Of a DNA stretch of 34,147 nucleotides, positions 25,642-33,011 are shown piece by piece. Position 1 is the stretch's first letter; the number at the start of each line of letters is the position of its first letter. The position numbers and the translations under genes were made by a program. Source of the DNA: Streptomyces oryzae (lineage in GTDB: Bacteria > Actinomycetota > Actinomycetes > Streptomycetales > Streptomycetaceae); contig NZ_JADKMA010000064.1 in assembly GCF_017676365.1 (NCBI RefSeq), positions 1 through 34,147 of the forward strand. The letters are read 5' to 3'. A model generated the notes under the pieces. That model was not told where the DNA came from. It did no database searches and saw nothing but the letters and a program-made list of their open reading frames with translations.

Positions 25642-25680
25642 TTCGCGTTTTCGCGGTATTCGCGAACCGGCTTCTGTCAA
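25642..25680 (-). promoter_or_regulatory. candidate lpd-sucB promoter with TTCGCG repeats
   Basis: Leftward TTGACA (25680-25675), 16-bp gap, TACCGC (25658-25653). Three TTCGCG units (25642, 25650 and 25659, forward strand) overlap the -10 and the start area; the last forms the palindrome TTCGCGAA (25659-25666). Could be an operator array. The -35 is good, the -10 weak. Confidence 0.45.
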
Positions 25681-25744
25681 GCCGTGCGGGGCCCTGTCCT
25701 GCCAGTCACCCATCTTCGCACTTGTCGATGGAAAACAGGGACGC

Positions 25745-25780
25745 GGGGTCCGGGGCTCAGGAGCGAGGCCCCCGGACCCC
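25745..25780 (-). terminator. terminator after pepA
   Basis: GGGGTCCGGGG and CCCCGGACCCC pair perfectly (11 bp) around a 14-base loop, 8 bp after the pepA stop. Confidence 0.8.
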
Positions 25781-25787
25781 CCGGGTC

Positions 25788-27386
25788 TCAGCTGAGCTGC
25801 AGGTCGCCCTCCGCGGTGCGCTCCGCGAGCCGGATCAGCGTACGCACGGCCGAGCCGGTGCCGCCCTTGGGCGTGTAGCCGAACGGCCCGGAGTCGTTGA
25901 AGGCGGGACCCGCGATGTCCAGGTGCGCCCAGGGCGTGCCCTCGGGGACGAACTCCTTCAGGAAGAGACCGGCCAGCAGGCCGCCGCCCATCCGCTCCCC
26001 GATGTTGGCGATGTCCGCGACCGGCGAATCCATGCTCTTGCGCAGGTGCCCGGGCAGCGGCATCGGCCAGGCGGCCTCGCCCGCCTCCTCGGCCGCCTCG
26101 TGCAGCGCGGAGCGGAACGCGTCGTCGTTCGCCATGATCCCGAACGTCCGGTTGCCCAGCGCCAGCACCATCGCGCCGGTGAGCGTCGCCACGTCCACGA
26201 GCGCGTCCGGCTGTTCCTCACCGGCCCGGGTCAGCGCGTCCGCCAGCACCAGCCGGCCCTCGGCGTCGGTGTTGAGCACCTCCACCGTCTTGCCGCTGTA
26301 CATGGTCAGCACGTCACCCGGACGAGTGGCCGAACCGGACGGCATGTTCTCCGCGAGCGCCAGCCAGCCGGTCACATTGGCCCGCAGCCCCAGCCGGGCC
26401 GCGGCGACGACGGCGGAGAAGACGGCAGCCGCGCCGCTCATGTCGCACTTCATCGTCTCGTTGTGACCGGCGGGCTTGAGCGAGATACCGCCCGAGTCGT
26501 AGGTGATGCCCTTGCCGATCAGCGCGAGGCTCTGCTTCGCCTTCGGGTGCGACCAGCCGATCCGCACCAGCCGCGGCGGCTGCGCCGAGCCGTTGCCGAC
26601 CCCCAGGATGCCGCCGTAACCGCCCTTGGCCAGCGCCTTCTCGTCCAGCACCTCGAAGGTGAGGCCGAACTCCTTGGCCGCGGCCCTGGCCTCGGCGGCG
26701 AAGGTCTTGGGGTCCAGCCCGTTGGCCGGGGTGTTGATCAGATCGCGGGCCCTGTGCACCTCCTCGGCCAGCACCTGCGCCCGCTCCACTGCGGCCTTGT
26801 GCGCCTTGTCCCGCGGCTTGGCGCCGACCAGCGCGACCTCCGCGAGCGGCGCCGAGGTGTCCTTGCCGTCCGTGCCGTTCTTGCTGTTCTTGCTGTTCTT
26901 CTCCGCGCCGTTCTTCTCCTTGCCGCGGTACGCGGTGAAGGAGTACGCACCCAGCAGCGCACCCTCGGCGATCGCCGCGACCGCCTCGGCGCTCTCGGCG
27001 GGCAGCGCGAACGCGGCCTTCTTGCTGCCGGACAGCGCCCGCGCTGCGGCGCCTGCGGCACGGCGCAGCGCCTCGGTGTCGTACGGCTCCTGCTTGCCCG
27101 CCGCGTCGCCGAGGCCGACCGCCACCACGAGCGGGGCCTTCAGACCGCTCGCCGGGGCCGGGAGCTTGGTGACCTCGCCCTCGCCGCCGTTCGCGCCGAG
27201 CGTCTCCAGCGTCGCGGCCAGCTTGCCGCCGTACGCCTTGTCCACGGCCTCGGCGCCGGGGGCGAGGACGACGGCCGCCTTGGCCGCCCTGCCCTTGCCC
27301 GAGGAGGCGTTCTTGGCGATCCCGACGACGACGGCGTCCGCGCGCAGCGTCGCCGCGGACGAGGAGCTGAGAGTCAGTGCAGACAC
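25788..27386 (-). CDS. pepA: leucyl aminopeptidase (M17 family)
   Basis: A 532-residue cytosolic metallopeptidase that removes N-terminal residues from peptides using two divalent metals. The C-terminal catalytic domain carries GKGITYDSGGISLKP (metal-binding Lys and Asp), MKCDMSGAAAV, and the family signature NTDAEGRL, all intact. The N-terminal macro-like domain is Ala-rich. An oddity is a polar insert at about 156-178, a Lys/Asn-rich stretch (KEKNGAEKNSKNSKNG), encoded by repeated AAG and AAC codons in an otherwise Ala/Gly-rich protein; it probably forms a flexible loop between the domains. GTG 27386 (MSALTLSSSS) is the start, with AGAGG about nine bases upstream. It is a single-gene unit with promoter near 27458-27486 and a terminator. 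Confidence 0.96.
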   Translation of the reverse strand: MSALTLSSSSAATLRADAVVVGIAKNASSGKGRAAKAAVVLAPGAEAVDKAYGGKLAATLETLGANGGEGEVTKLPAPASGLKAPLVVAVGLGDAAGKQEPYDTEALRRAAGAAARALSGSKKAAFALPAESAEAVAAIAEGALLGAYSFTAYRGKEKNGAEKNSKNSKNGTDGKDTSAPLAEVALVGAKPRDKAHKAAVERAQVLAEEVHRARDLINTPANGLDPKTFAAEARAAAKEFGLTFEVLDEKALAKGGYGGILGVGNGSAQPPRLVRIGWSHPKAKQSLALIGKGITYDSGGISLKPAGHNETMKCDMSGAAAVFSAVVAAARLGLRANVTGWLALAENMPSGSATRPGDVLTMYSGKTVEVLNTDAEGRLVLADALTRAGEEQPDALVDVATLTGAMVLALGNRTFGIMANDDAFRSALHEAAEEAGEAAWPMPLPGHLRKSMDSPVADIANIGERMGGGLLAGLFLKEFVPEGTPWAHLDIAGPAFNDSGPFGYTPKGGTGSAVRTLIRLAERTAEGDLQLS

Positions 27387-27417
27387 GTGGGAGAGACCTC
27401 TTCCTGGACATGGTTTT

Positions 27418-27439
27418 CGAAGGCGCGGGGGCGCCTTCG
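27418..27439. terminator. hairpin in the pepA leader
   Basis: CGAAGGCGC and GCGCCTTCG pair perfectly around GGGG. It lies after the cobS stop and before the pepA start, downstream of the proposed pepA promoter, so it is either a terminator for cobS read-through or a 5' leader structure of pepA mRNA. Confidence 0.5.
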
Positions 27440-27457
27440 GCTTCGGACGCTCCGGGC

Positions 27458-27486
27458 ATCGTATGCCCGCATCCCCACAATGTCGG
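27458..27486 (-). promoter_or_regulatory. candidate pepA promoter
   Basis: Leftward CCGACA (27486-27481), 17-bp gap, TACGAT (27463-27458). The start would fall near 27451, about 65 bases before GTG 27386. Assigned by eye. Confidence 0.5.
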
Positions 27487-27511
27487 GGGAGTTAGGGGCG
27501 GGCGGCCGGGA

Positions 27512-28324
27512 TCACAGGACCGCGGCCACCACGAGCACACAGCAGCCGGCCGTCTCGGCGACCGCCCCGAAGACGTCCCCCGTCACACCGCCGAACCGCC
27601 GCACACAGCGCCGCAGCAGCCCCTCAGCGGCGCACAGCCCGAGCACGGCCGCCGCCGCGAATCCGGCCACCCGTCCGACGGGCCCCGCGGCGAGGGCCAG
27701 CCCCGCACAGCACCCGGTGACGCCCAGCGCGGCACCCAGCGCAGCGCCGCGCGGCACCGTCTCCGCGACAGCGGCACCGAGCCCCTCGGGCCGGGCCGCG
27801 GGCACGCCCTCCCGGGAAGCGAGGGCCAGCGCACCCCGCGCGACGACGGCGGAGGCCACCGCGCCCGCCGCGCCTGCGGCCCAGCCCTCCGCGTAGAGCG
27901 CGGCGACCGCGGCCACCTGGCCCAGCAGCGTGAACACCAGGGTCAGCACGCCGAACGGCCCGATGTCGGACTGCTTCATCACCCGCAGCGCCTCTTCGGC
28001 CGGCCTGCCGCTGCCCAGCCCGTCGGCGACGTCGGCGAGCCCGTCCAGGTGCAGCCCCCGGGTCAGCACGGCGGGCACCGCCACGGTCGCGACCGCGGCC
28101 AGCAGCGGGGAGGCCCCGCACACCAGCAGTACGCCGCCGATGGCGGCGGCCACGACCCCCACCACCAGTCCGACCACTGGTGCGCACACCATCCCGGCCC
28201 GCGCGGCGGCCCGGTCCCAGCGGGCGACGCTCACGGGCAGCACGGTCAGCGTGCCGAACGCGAACCGCAGCCCTTCGGGCACGGAGGCGCTGCCGATGTC
28301 AGCCGGTGGCGAGGAGGATTCCAT
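27512..28324 (-). CDS. cobS: adenosylcobinamide-GDP ribazoletransferase (cobalamin synthase)
   Basis: A 270-residue membrane enzyme that joins adenosylcobinamide-GDP to alpha-ribazole (or its phosphate), the final assembly step of cobalamin. The conserved acidic site LHLDGLADVADGLG (about 91-104) and FGGVTGDVFGA near the C-terminus are both present. Five to seven hydrophobic segments fit an inner-membrane location. ATG 28324 gives 270 residues, close to the usual size; there is no strong ribosome site, and GTG 28279 (starting at PEGLRFAFG) is an alternative. It follows cobT in the same direction with a 198-bp gap that holds two hairpin repeats, which could reduce or end read-through. Confidence 0.93.
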   Translation of the reverse strand: MESSSPPADIGSASVPEGLRFAFGTLTVLPVSVARWDRAAARAGMVCAPVVGLVVGVVAAAIGGVLLVCGASPLLAAVATVAVPAVLTRGLHLDGLADVADGLGSGRPAEEALRVMKQSDIGPFGVLTLVFTLLGQVAAVAALYAEGWAAGAAGAVASAVVARGALALASREGVPAARPEGLGAAVAETVPRGAALGAALGVTGCCAGLALAAGPVGRVAGFAAAAVLGLCAAEGLLRRCVRRFGGVTGDVFGAVAETAGCCVLVVAAVL

Positions 28325-28346
28325 GGCCGAGCAGGCTACTGCCCGA

Positions 28347-28371
28347 CCCCGCGCCCCAAAGGGGCGCGGGG
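28347..28371. repeat. GC hairpin of the dispersed family, between cobT and cobS
   Basis: CCCCGCGCCCC and GGGGCGCGGGG pair perfectly (11 bp) around AAA, only 23 bp before the cobS ATG. It shares the GCGCCCC/GGGGCGC stem of the other copies but lacks the AACTGCGCG flank. It might act as a partial terminator of cobT transcripts or hinder cobS translation. Confidence 0.6.
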
Positions 28372-28404
28372 CTGTGCTGATATGCGGCTCCGCCGCGGTG
28401 GGGG

Positions 28405-28440
28405 TCCCCCCTGTTCGAGCGAAGCCGAGAACTTGGGGGA
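28405..28440. repeat. second intergenic hairpin repeat (TCCCCC...GGGGGA type)
   Basis: TCCCCC (28405-28410) and GGGGGA (28435-28440), with inner GTTC/GAAC pairing around GAGCGAAGCC. I recall this TCGAGCGAAGCCGAGA-containing hairpin as a common interspersed element in Streptomyces; its role is not known to me. Confidence 0.6.
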
Positions 28441-28522
28441 GCGCTCAGCCACATAGGGCCGCAGCCTGCAACTGCCCGCCCAGGACAGTCTCCTGGCCGG
28501 CACAGACGGGAGGGCGGTCGGC

Positions 28523-29626
28523 TCAGGTGACGTCCACAGCTCCAGCAGCAGCGTCCTCCGCGGAGTCGGATGGCCCCTCCCGTACCGGAAGTTCGGCGGC
28601 CAGCGCTGCCGCCGCCTGCACCAGGGGCAGGGCCAGCAGCGCGCCGGTGCCGCCGCCGACCTCGACGCCCTGCTCCAGCAAGGGGTCGGCGGCCAGCCGG
28701 TCCAGCGCCTTGGCCTGGGCCGGTTCACTCCCGGCCTGCCCCGCCAGCCACCAGTCCGGCGCCCGGAACGCCACCCGCTGGCCGACCAGCGCACAGGCCG
28801 CCGAGACGACCCCGTCGAGGATCACCGGGGTGTGCCGCACCGCCGACTGGAGCAGAAAGCCCGTCATGGCCGTCAGGTCGGCGCCGCCCACCGCGGCCAG
28901 CAGCTGCAGCTGGTCGCCCAGTACGGGCCGGGCCCGGCGCAGTCCGTCGCGGATGGCGGCGCACTTGCGCATCCACGTCAGATCGTCGATGCCGCCCCCG
29001 CCGCGGCCGGTCACCACGGAGGCGTCGGTGCCGCACAGCGCGGCGATCAGCGTTCCGGCCGCCGTGGTGCCGCCCACGCTCAGATCGCCGAGCACCACCA
29101 GGTCGGTACCGGCGTCGGCCTCCTCGTCGGCGACGGCCATCCCCGCGCGGAACGCCGCCTCGGCCTCCTGCGGCGTCAGCGCGTCCCCGATGTCCAGCCG
29201 CCCGGACGAGCGGCGCACCCGGTGCCGGGTCACCTCGGCGGGGAGTTCGCCCGGGTCGCAGTCGAGCGCCATGTCGACCACCCGCACCGGCACCTCGAAC
29301 CGCCGCGCCAGTACGGCAGCGGGCGAGTAGCCGTCCAGCAGCTCGTGCACGAGCTCCGCTGCGGTGCCCGACTGCCGGGTGGAGACGCCGAGTTCGGCGA
29401 CACCGTGGTCGCCGGCGAAGACCACCAGACGCGGGTTGGCGACCGGCCGCACAGGCACTCGTGCCTGTGCGGAGCCGAGCCATTCGGCCACGTCCTCCAG
29501 CCGGCCCAGGGCCCGTGGGGGCAGCCCCGTCAGCGCCCGCCGCTCCTCGGCTTCCCGGCGCAGGCCGCCGTGCGGCCGCTCGATGAGGTCGGAGAAGTCG
29601 TCCAGATCCAGGCTGAGCTCGCTCAT
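28523..29626 (-). CDS. cobT: CobT-like nicotinate-nucleotide-dimethylbenzimidazole phosphoribosyltransferase
   Basis: A 367-residue protein of the CobT family, which makes alpha-ribazole phosphate from dimethylbenzimidazole and nicotinate mononucleotide for the lower ligand of cobalamin. Family marks are present: RLEDVAEWL, VVFAGDHGVAELGVS (about 69-83), the GDLSVGGTTAAGTL loop (180-193), GIDDLTWMRKCAAIRDGL and VGGADLTAMTGFLL. The striking change is near the C-terminus: where Salmonella and Mycobacterium have GEGSG or GEGTG with the catalytic Glu317, this protein has GGGTG (Gly325 in place of Glu). The other loop reads VGG where NTT-type enzymes have GN. ATG 29626 is the start, without a strong ribosome site. 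Genomic position between cobU and cobS supports a role in nucleotide-loop assembly, but activity is in question. Confidence 0.92.
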   Translation of the reverse strand: MSELSLDLDDFSDLIERPHGGLRREAEERRALTGLPPRALGRLEDVAEWLGSAQARVPVRPVANPRLVVFAGDHGVAELGVSTRQSGTAAELVHELLDGYSPAAVLARRFEVPVRVVDMALDCDPGELPAEVTRHRVRRSSGRLDIGDALTPQEAEAAFRAGMAVADEEADAGTDLVVLGDLSVGGTTAAGTLIAALCGTDASVVTGRGGGGIDDLTWMRKCAAIRDGLRRARPVLGDQLQLLAAVGGADLTAMTGFLLQSAVRHTPVILDGVVSAACALVGQRVAFRAPDWWLAGQAGSEPAQAKALDRLAADPLLEQGVEVGGGTGALLALPLVQAAAALAAELPVREGPSDSAEDAAAGAVDVT

Positions 29627-29922
29627 GTGGGCCGAGATTACGTGAGTGCCCTGCGCCTGGATCCGGCGCCTTGCTGGTTACGGGGTGCCCCTTGCTGTGC
29701 GTTGCAGGCTGCGGGTGCGTTGCGCTGCGCGCGCTGCTACCGGGCTGCCCCTGCCTCGCCGTTGCAGACTGCGGGTGCGTTGTGGCTTGTCGCGCAGTTC
29801 CCCGCGCCCCTGACGGGGCGCGTCTGCCCTTGCCCCCTGCTGTGCTTGGGAGGTCTGTGCCAGAGGCGCAGGCTGGCAAGCGCAGCCCCCATGCGGGGTA
29901 CGCGAGACCATCGGCTCAACCC
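29627..29922. repeat. repeat-rich gap between cobU and cobT
   Basis: About 300 bp without a supported gene. It holds two copies of a unit GTTGCAGRCTGCGGGTGCGTTG (about 29701-29722 and 29761-29782, one base apart in the sequence RC). The second is followed by TTGTCGCGCAGTTCCCC and the hairpin CGCGCCCC-TGAC-GGGGCGCG (29803-29822), a copy of the dispersed family. The hairpin may separate cobU and cobT transcripts. Confidence 0.6.
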
Positions 29923-31152
29923 TCACCGCAAGGGCACCCCGACCCCCGCAACCGTGAGCAGCACATGCTCGCACTGCGCGGCGAACCTGGCGTTCAGCCT
30001 GCCCAGTTCATCGCGGAAGCGCCGACCCGCCGGGGTGGCAGGCACCACCCCGGAGCCCACTTCATTGCTGACCGCCACCAGCCGCCGCGACGTGCCCCGC
30101 ACGGCAGCGACCAGCTCCCGGACCCGCGCGGCCAGCTCCTCGGCGCCGCCCCGCTCCCACCGCTCGTCGTCCCATGCCTGGACCGCGTCCATGGTGTGCG
30201 TCAGCCACAGCGCCAGACAGTCGATCAGCAGCGGCGGCCCGTCCTGCTCCAGCAGCGGCACCAGGTCGCAGGTCTCCTCGGTCCGCCACGAGGCCGGGCG
30301 CCGCTCCCGGTGTTCGGTCACCCGTGCCGCCCACTCCGGATCCCCTTCCCGGGTGCCGCCCGTCGCCACGTACACCACACCCGGAAACGCGGCCAGCCGC
30401 CGCTCCGCCTCCACCGACTTGCCCGAGCGCGCCCCGCCCAGCACCAGCGTCCGGCGCGGGATCTGGGAGACGTCCACCCCGCCGTGGAACTCACCGACGG
30501 TGAGCGTCGTACCGTCCGGCACGGCGCGCGCTCCGGCGGCGGCCAGTTGCCGGTGCAGCTCGGGGCCAGGAGTCACCTCGTGCCCCAGGTGGACGGCGAG
30601 CACATCCGTGGCCGCACCGACCAGGCCCGCGTCCCGCAGCCGGGCCAGCGCGTCGGGCCGCCCGGCGACGTCCAGCAGCACCACGTCGTACGGGCCGCCG
30701 GGAGCGGTACCGCTCCCGGCGGTGCCGCTTCCCGTCCCGGCGAGTGCGGCGCCCGGCGGCAGATACAGCAGCCGCTCCCCGTCGGGCCCGGTCACCAGAT
30801 AGCCGGTGCCCGGCGAGTCCAGCGCCAGCGCCCGCACCCGGTGCCCGCTGATGAGCGCCAGCTCCTGCCGGTCCGGCACCCGCACGGGAGCCGGCAGCCC
30901 GGCGGGTACCTCCAACGCCGGTCCGTCGTGCGGGTGACTCAGTAGCACCTGCCGTACGCCGCTGAGCGACTGGCCGGCCCGCGCCGCAGCGAACGCGGGC
31001 CCGGGAGTCAGATCGAGCAGCAGGGTGCTGTCCACCAGCAGCGCTGTCGCGGCCCGCGCCTCGTGGCCGGTGGCGGCGGCGCAGCGCGCACAGGGGCAGC
31101 CGGACCGGGGAAGACCGGCGGGTCCGCCGGTGCCGAGCAGAGTGAGTTCCAC
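29923..31152 (-). CDS. cobU: fusion of degenerate metallo-beta-lactamase-like domain and CobU (adenosylcobinamide kinase/guanylyltransferase)
   Basis: A 409-residue protein with two parts. Residues about 235-409 are CobU, which phosphorylates adenosylcobinamide and then transfers GMP from GTP: P-loop GGARSGKS (239-246), VYVATGGTREGDPEWAARVTEHRERRP with the His that forms the GMP adduct, LLIDCLALWLT and SNEVGSGVVP. Residues 1-200 resemble the PhnP/lactonase branch of metallo-beta-lactamases: GTGGPAGLPRSGCPCARC at the start and VHLGHE at about 187-192. But the metal motif HxHxDH appears as HPHDGP (73-78), so the Asp-His pair is lost and the domain is likely non-catalytic. Ordinary CobU is about 180 residues. 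GTG 31152 is the start, its ribosome site weak. It is divergent from the 69-residue protein. The role of the extra domain is unknown. Confidence 0.92.
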   Translation of the reverse strand: MELTLLGTGGPAGLPRSGCPCARCAAATGHEARAATALLVDSTLLLDLTPGPAFAAARAGQSLSGVRQVLLSHPHDGPALEVPAGLPAPVRVPDRQELALISGHRVRALALDSPGTGYLVTGPDGERLLYLPPGAALAGTGSGTAGSGTAPGGPYDVVLLDVAGRPDALARLRDAGLVGAATDVLAVHLGHEVTPGPELHRQLAAAGARAVPDGTTLTVGEFHGGVDVSQIPRRTLVLGGARSGKSVEAERRLAAFPGVVYVATGGTREGDPEWAARVTEHRERRPASWRTEETCDLVPLLEQDGPPLLIDCLALWLTHTMDAVQAWDDERWERGGAEELAARVRELVAAVRGTSRRLVAVSNEVGSGVVPATPAGRRFRDELGRLNARFAAQCEHVLLTVAGVGVPLR

Positions 31153-31236
31153 CCTCTGATCGTCTCGTGACCTGCCGCCGGGCGCGCACAGGGGACTACG
31201 CTTCCGGGAGCAACCGGCGATCTTACGGAGGCAGCG

Positions 31237-31446
31237 ATGGCGTGGACGTGGCGGTTCGAGAAGGCCGACGGCACCGAGACGGAACCCGCTGTACAGCCCG
31301 AGGACTTCCCCACCCAGTCGGACGCCGAGTCATGGCTCGGTGAGGTGTGGCGGGAGCTGCTGGAGGGCGGAACCGATCAGGTGACCCTCCAGGAGGACGG
31401 CAACACCGTCTACGGCCCGATGAGCCTGCACTCCGCCACGGAGTGA
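31237..31446 (+). CDS. small acidic conserved protein (69 aa)
   Basis: A 69-residue soluble, acidic protein: MAWTWRFEKADGTETEP, then FPTQSDAESWLGEVWRELLEGG (a likely amphipathic helix around 27-48) and QVTLQEDGNTVYGPMSLH at the end, a possible beta hairpin. Similar short proteins with the MxWxWRxE start occur throughout Streptomyces in my memory, without known function. ATG 31237 has GGAGG five bases upstream, a very good site, so it is surely translated. It is divergent from the cobU fusion (84 bp between starts) and convergent with the methyltransferase gene; a short hairpin follows its stop. Confidence 0.85.
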   Translation: MAWTWRFEKADGTETEPAVQPEDFPTQSDAESWLGEVWRELLEGGTDQVTLQEDGNTVYGPMSLHSATE

Positions 31447-31466
31447 GACCTCTCCGGGGAAGGGGT

Positions 31467-31480
31467 GCCCCTTGCGGGGC
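31467..31480. terminator. short hairpin between convergent stops
   Basis: GCCCC and GGGGC pair around TTGC, between the stop of the 69-aa gene (31446) and that of the methyltransferase (31484). Short but well placed. Confidence 0.45.
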
Positions 31481-31483
31481 GCG

Positions 31484-32179
31484 TCACCCCCGGCCCCGGA
31501 CCCCGAACAGGTGCAGCGACTGCGCCACCCCCCGGTAGGGGTCCACCCGGCAGGCGCGCTCCTCCACGTCCAGCGCGTCGTCGTCCAGGGTGTCTTCGTC
31601 GTCCCCGGCGAAGACACCCACCCCGTACCAGCGCTCCATGGGCACCCCGATCCGGGCGAGGAACGACGTCAGCGACTCCAGCCGCAGAAAGCGGTCCCCC
31701 TCGGCCGGTTCGGCCACCAGGGCCGCACGGGCGCCGGCCCAGTCACCGGCGATGCCCGGCCGCATGGCCCGTGCCGTCACATTGGGCAGCACCAGTGAGA
31801 GCAGGCCCCCGGTGTCGAGCACCCGGGCGAGACCGGCCAGCGTGCTGTCCGGGTCCGCGGTCCGGTCCAGTACGTCGTGGCCGAGCACCACATCGAAGGT
31901 GCCGGGCAGAAAGTGGGCGCCGGTGTCCTGGCCGCCGCCGGCCAGCGTGCGGAAGCGCTCCCTGATGCCCTCCGGCTCCTGGGCCAGCGCCGCCTCCAGA
32001 GCGGTCAGCCGTGCCGGATCGGACTCCAGCCCCGTCACCGCGTGGCCGGCCCTGGCCAGCCGCAATGCCTGTGCGCCGTCGCCCAGCCCGGCGTCCAGCA
32101 CGCGGAGCCGCCGCCCCACCTCGAAGTGCGCGGCGATCCGCTCCTCGAGCTGCCGGGCGACCAGCTCCTGCCGGATCAG
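31484..32179 (-). CDS. class I SAM-dependent methyltransferase, apparent CTG start
   Basis: A methyltransferase of about 231 residues. The SAM fold is clear: LRVLDAGLGDGAQALRLARAGHAVTGLESDP (about 25-55, with the GxGxG variant GLGDG), then the acidic loop end, FDVVLGHDVLDR (about 115-125) as motif IV, and GGLLSLVLPN as motif VI. The substrate is unknown. The frame has no ATG, GTG or TTG between the natural N-terminus and a point well upstream inside the preceding gene. The likely start is CTG 32179, whose last two bases and the following A form the stop TGA of the DUF3043 gene (CTGA overlap). It gives LIRQELVARQLEERI, a natural first helix. GTG within EVGRRLRV would cut into the fold. Translation is probably coupled to DUF3043. 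Confidence 0.82.
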   Translation of the reverse strand: MIRQELVARQLEERIAAHFEVGRRLRVLDAGLGDGAQALRLARAGHAVTGLESDPARLTALEAALAQEPEGIRERFRTLAGGGQDTGAHFLPGTFDVVLGHDVLDRTADPDSTLAGLARVLDTGGLLSLVLPNVTARAMRPGIAGDWAGARAALVAEPAEGDRFLRLESLTSFLARIGVPMERWYGVGVFAGDDEDTLDDDALDVEERACRVDPYRGVAQSLHLFGVRGRG

Positions 32180-32772
32180 GGCTTCTGGCCGCGGGCGACC
32201 TGCGGCTTGGGCAGGCGCATGCGGCGCATCTGGAGGGTCCGCATCAGCGCGTAGGCGATGGCGCCCCGGCGGTTCTCGTCCGGATAGCGCTCGCGGATCT
32301 TCTTCTTCAGCCGTACGGAGATGCCGATCGAGTCGACGACGATGAGCAGGATCACCACGAGCCACAGCAGCAGCGAGATGTTCTTCAGCTGGAGCGAGGG
32401 CAGCATGCTCAGCACCAGGATGATCACCGCCAGCGGCAGGAAGAACTCCGCCACGCTGAACCGGGCGTCCACGAAGTCGCGCGCCAGCCGCCGCACCGGG
32501 CCCTTGTCCCGCGCGGGGAGGTGGCGCTCGTCACCGCTGGCCAGCGCCTCGCGCTGCTTGGCCAGCGCGGCCCTGCGGGCCTCGCGCTGCCGCTTGACCG
32601 CGTCCTTGCGGTTCTGCGGAGCGGCCATCGGGCGGCGCGGACCGCGCGCCTCGTTGCGCTTGGGGGTGGGGCGACCCTTGGGGGCTTGCGGGTCGCGGGA
32701 CTGCCTCGGCTCGGCCGCCGTCACCTGAGGTGAGGCGGTCTGCCCTGCTTTCGTCGAACGGCTACGGAACAC
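32176..32772 (-). CDS. DUF3043 membrane protein
   Basis: A 198-residue protein of the DUF3043 family, found across actinobacteria, function unknown. The first 100 residues are highly basic and disordered (PKGRPTPKRNEARGPRRP, then a helix RKDAVKRQREARRAALAKQREAL). Two close transmembrane helices follow, FFLPLAVIILVLSMLPSL and ISLLLWLVVILLIVVDSIG, with a short basic C-terminus (RLKKKIRERYPDENRRGAIAYALMRTLQMRRMRLPKP). GTG 32772 is chosen: no ribosome site is visible, but TACTCT at 32784-32779 could be a -10 that starts the transcript near the GTG, so it may be leaderless. It is divergent from pspA and overlaps the methyltransferase gene by four bases. Confidence 0.92.
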   Translation of the reverse strand: MFRSRSTKAGQTASPQVTAAEPRQSRDPQAPKGRPTPKRNEARGPRRPMAAPQNRKDAVKRQREARRAALAKQREALASGDERHLPARDKGPVRRLARDFVDARFSVAEFFLPLAVIILVLSMLPSLQLKNISLLLWLVVILLIVVDSIGISVRLKKKIRERYPDENRRGAIAYALMRTLQMRRMRLPKPQVARGQKP

Positions 32773-32963
32773 ATCTCAAGAGTACGGTGTGAATCAGGGT
32801 GGGCCCCAGCCCCCACGGGAAAGCTCCGGAAGCACCGGACTCTCCGTGGAGGGGTGCCTACTCCCTGCGCCGGAGAGGCCGCGCGGCTGATCGTCCTCCA
32901 GGATGAGCGCATCCGCGCCCGAACGGTGCGGTAATGGAAGGCAGCCCCGTACTCTGGGGTCTG

Positions 32964-32969
32964 TAGATT
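32964..32969 (+). promoter_or_regulatory. possible -10 box of pspA
   Basis: TAGATT about 43 bp before the pspA start. A GGAAGG at about 32937 lies further upstream, as an extracytoplasmic sigma -35 might, but the spacing is not clean. Tentative. The remaining divergent region (32773-33011) has small GC hairpins and no gene. Confidence 0.3.
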
Positions 32970-33011
32970 GCCGAGGGCTTGAGTCCGTTACGAAGGGGGC
33001 GCGCGAGGCCC

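Noticed and set aside
31153..31236. Cobalamin riboswitch upstream of the cobU fusion
   Set aside because: Only 84 bp separate the divergent starts, too short for the element, and no B12-box-like sequence is visible here or before cobT and cobS.
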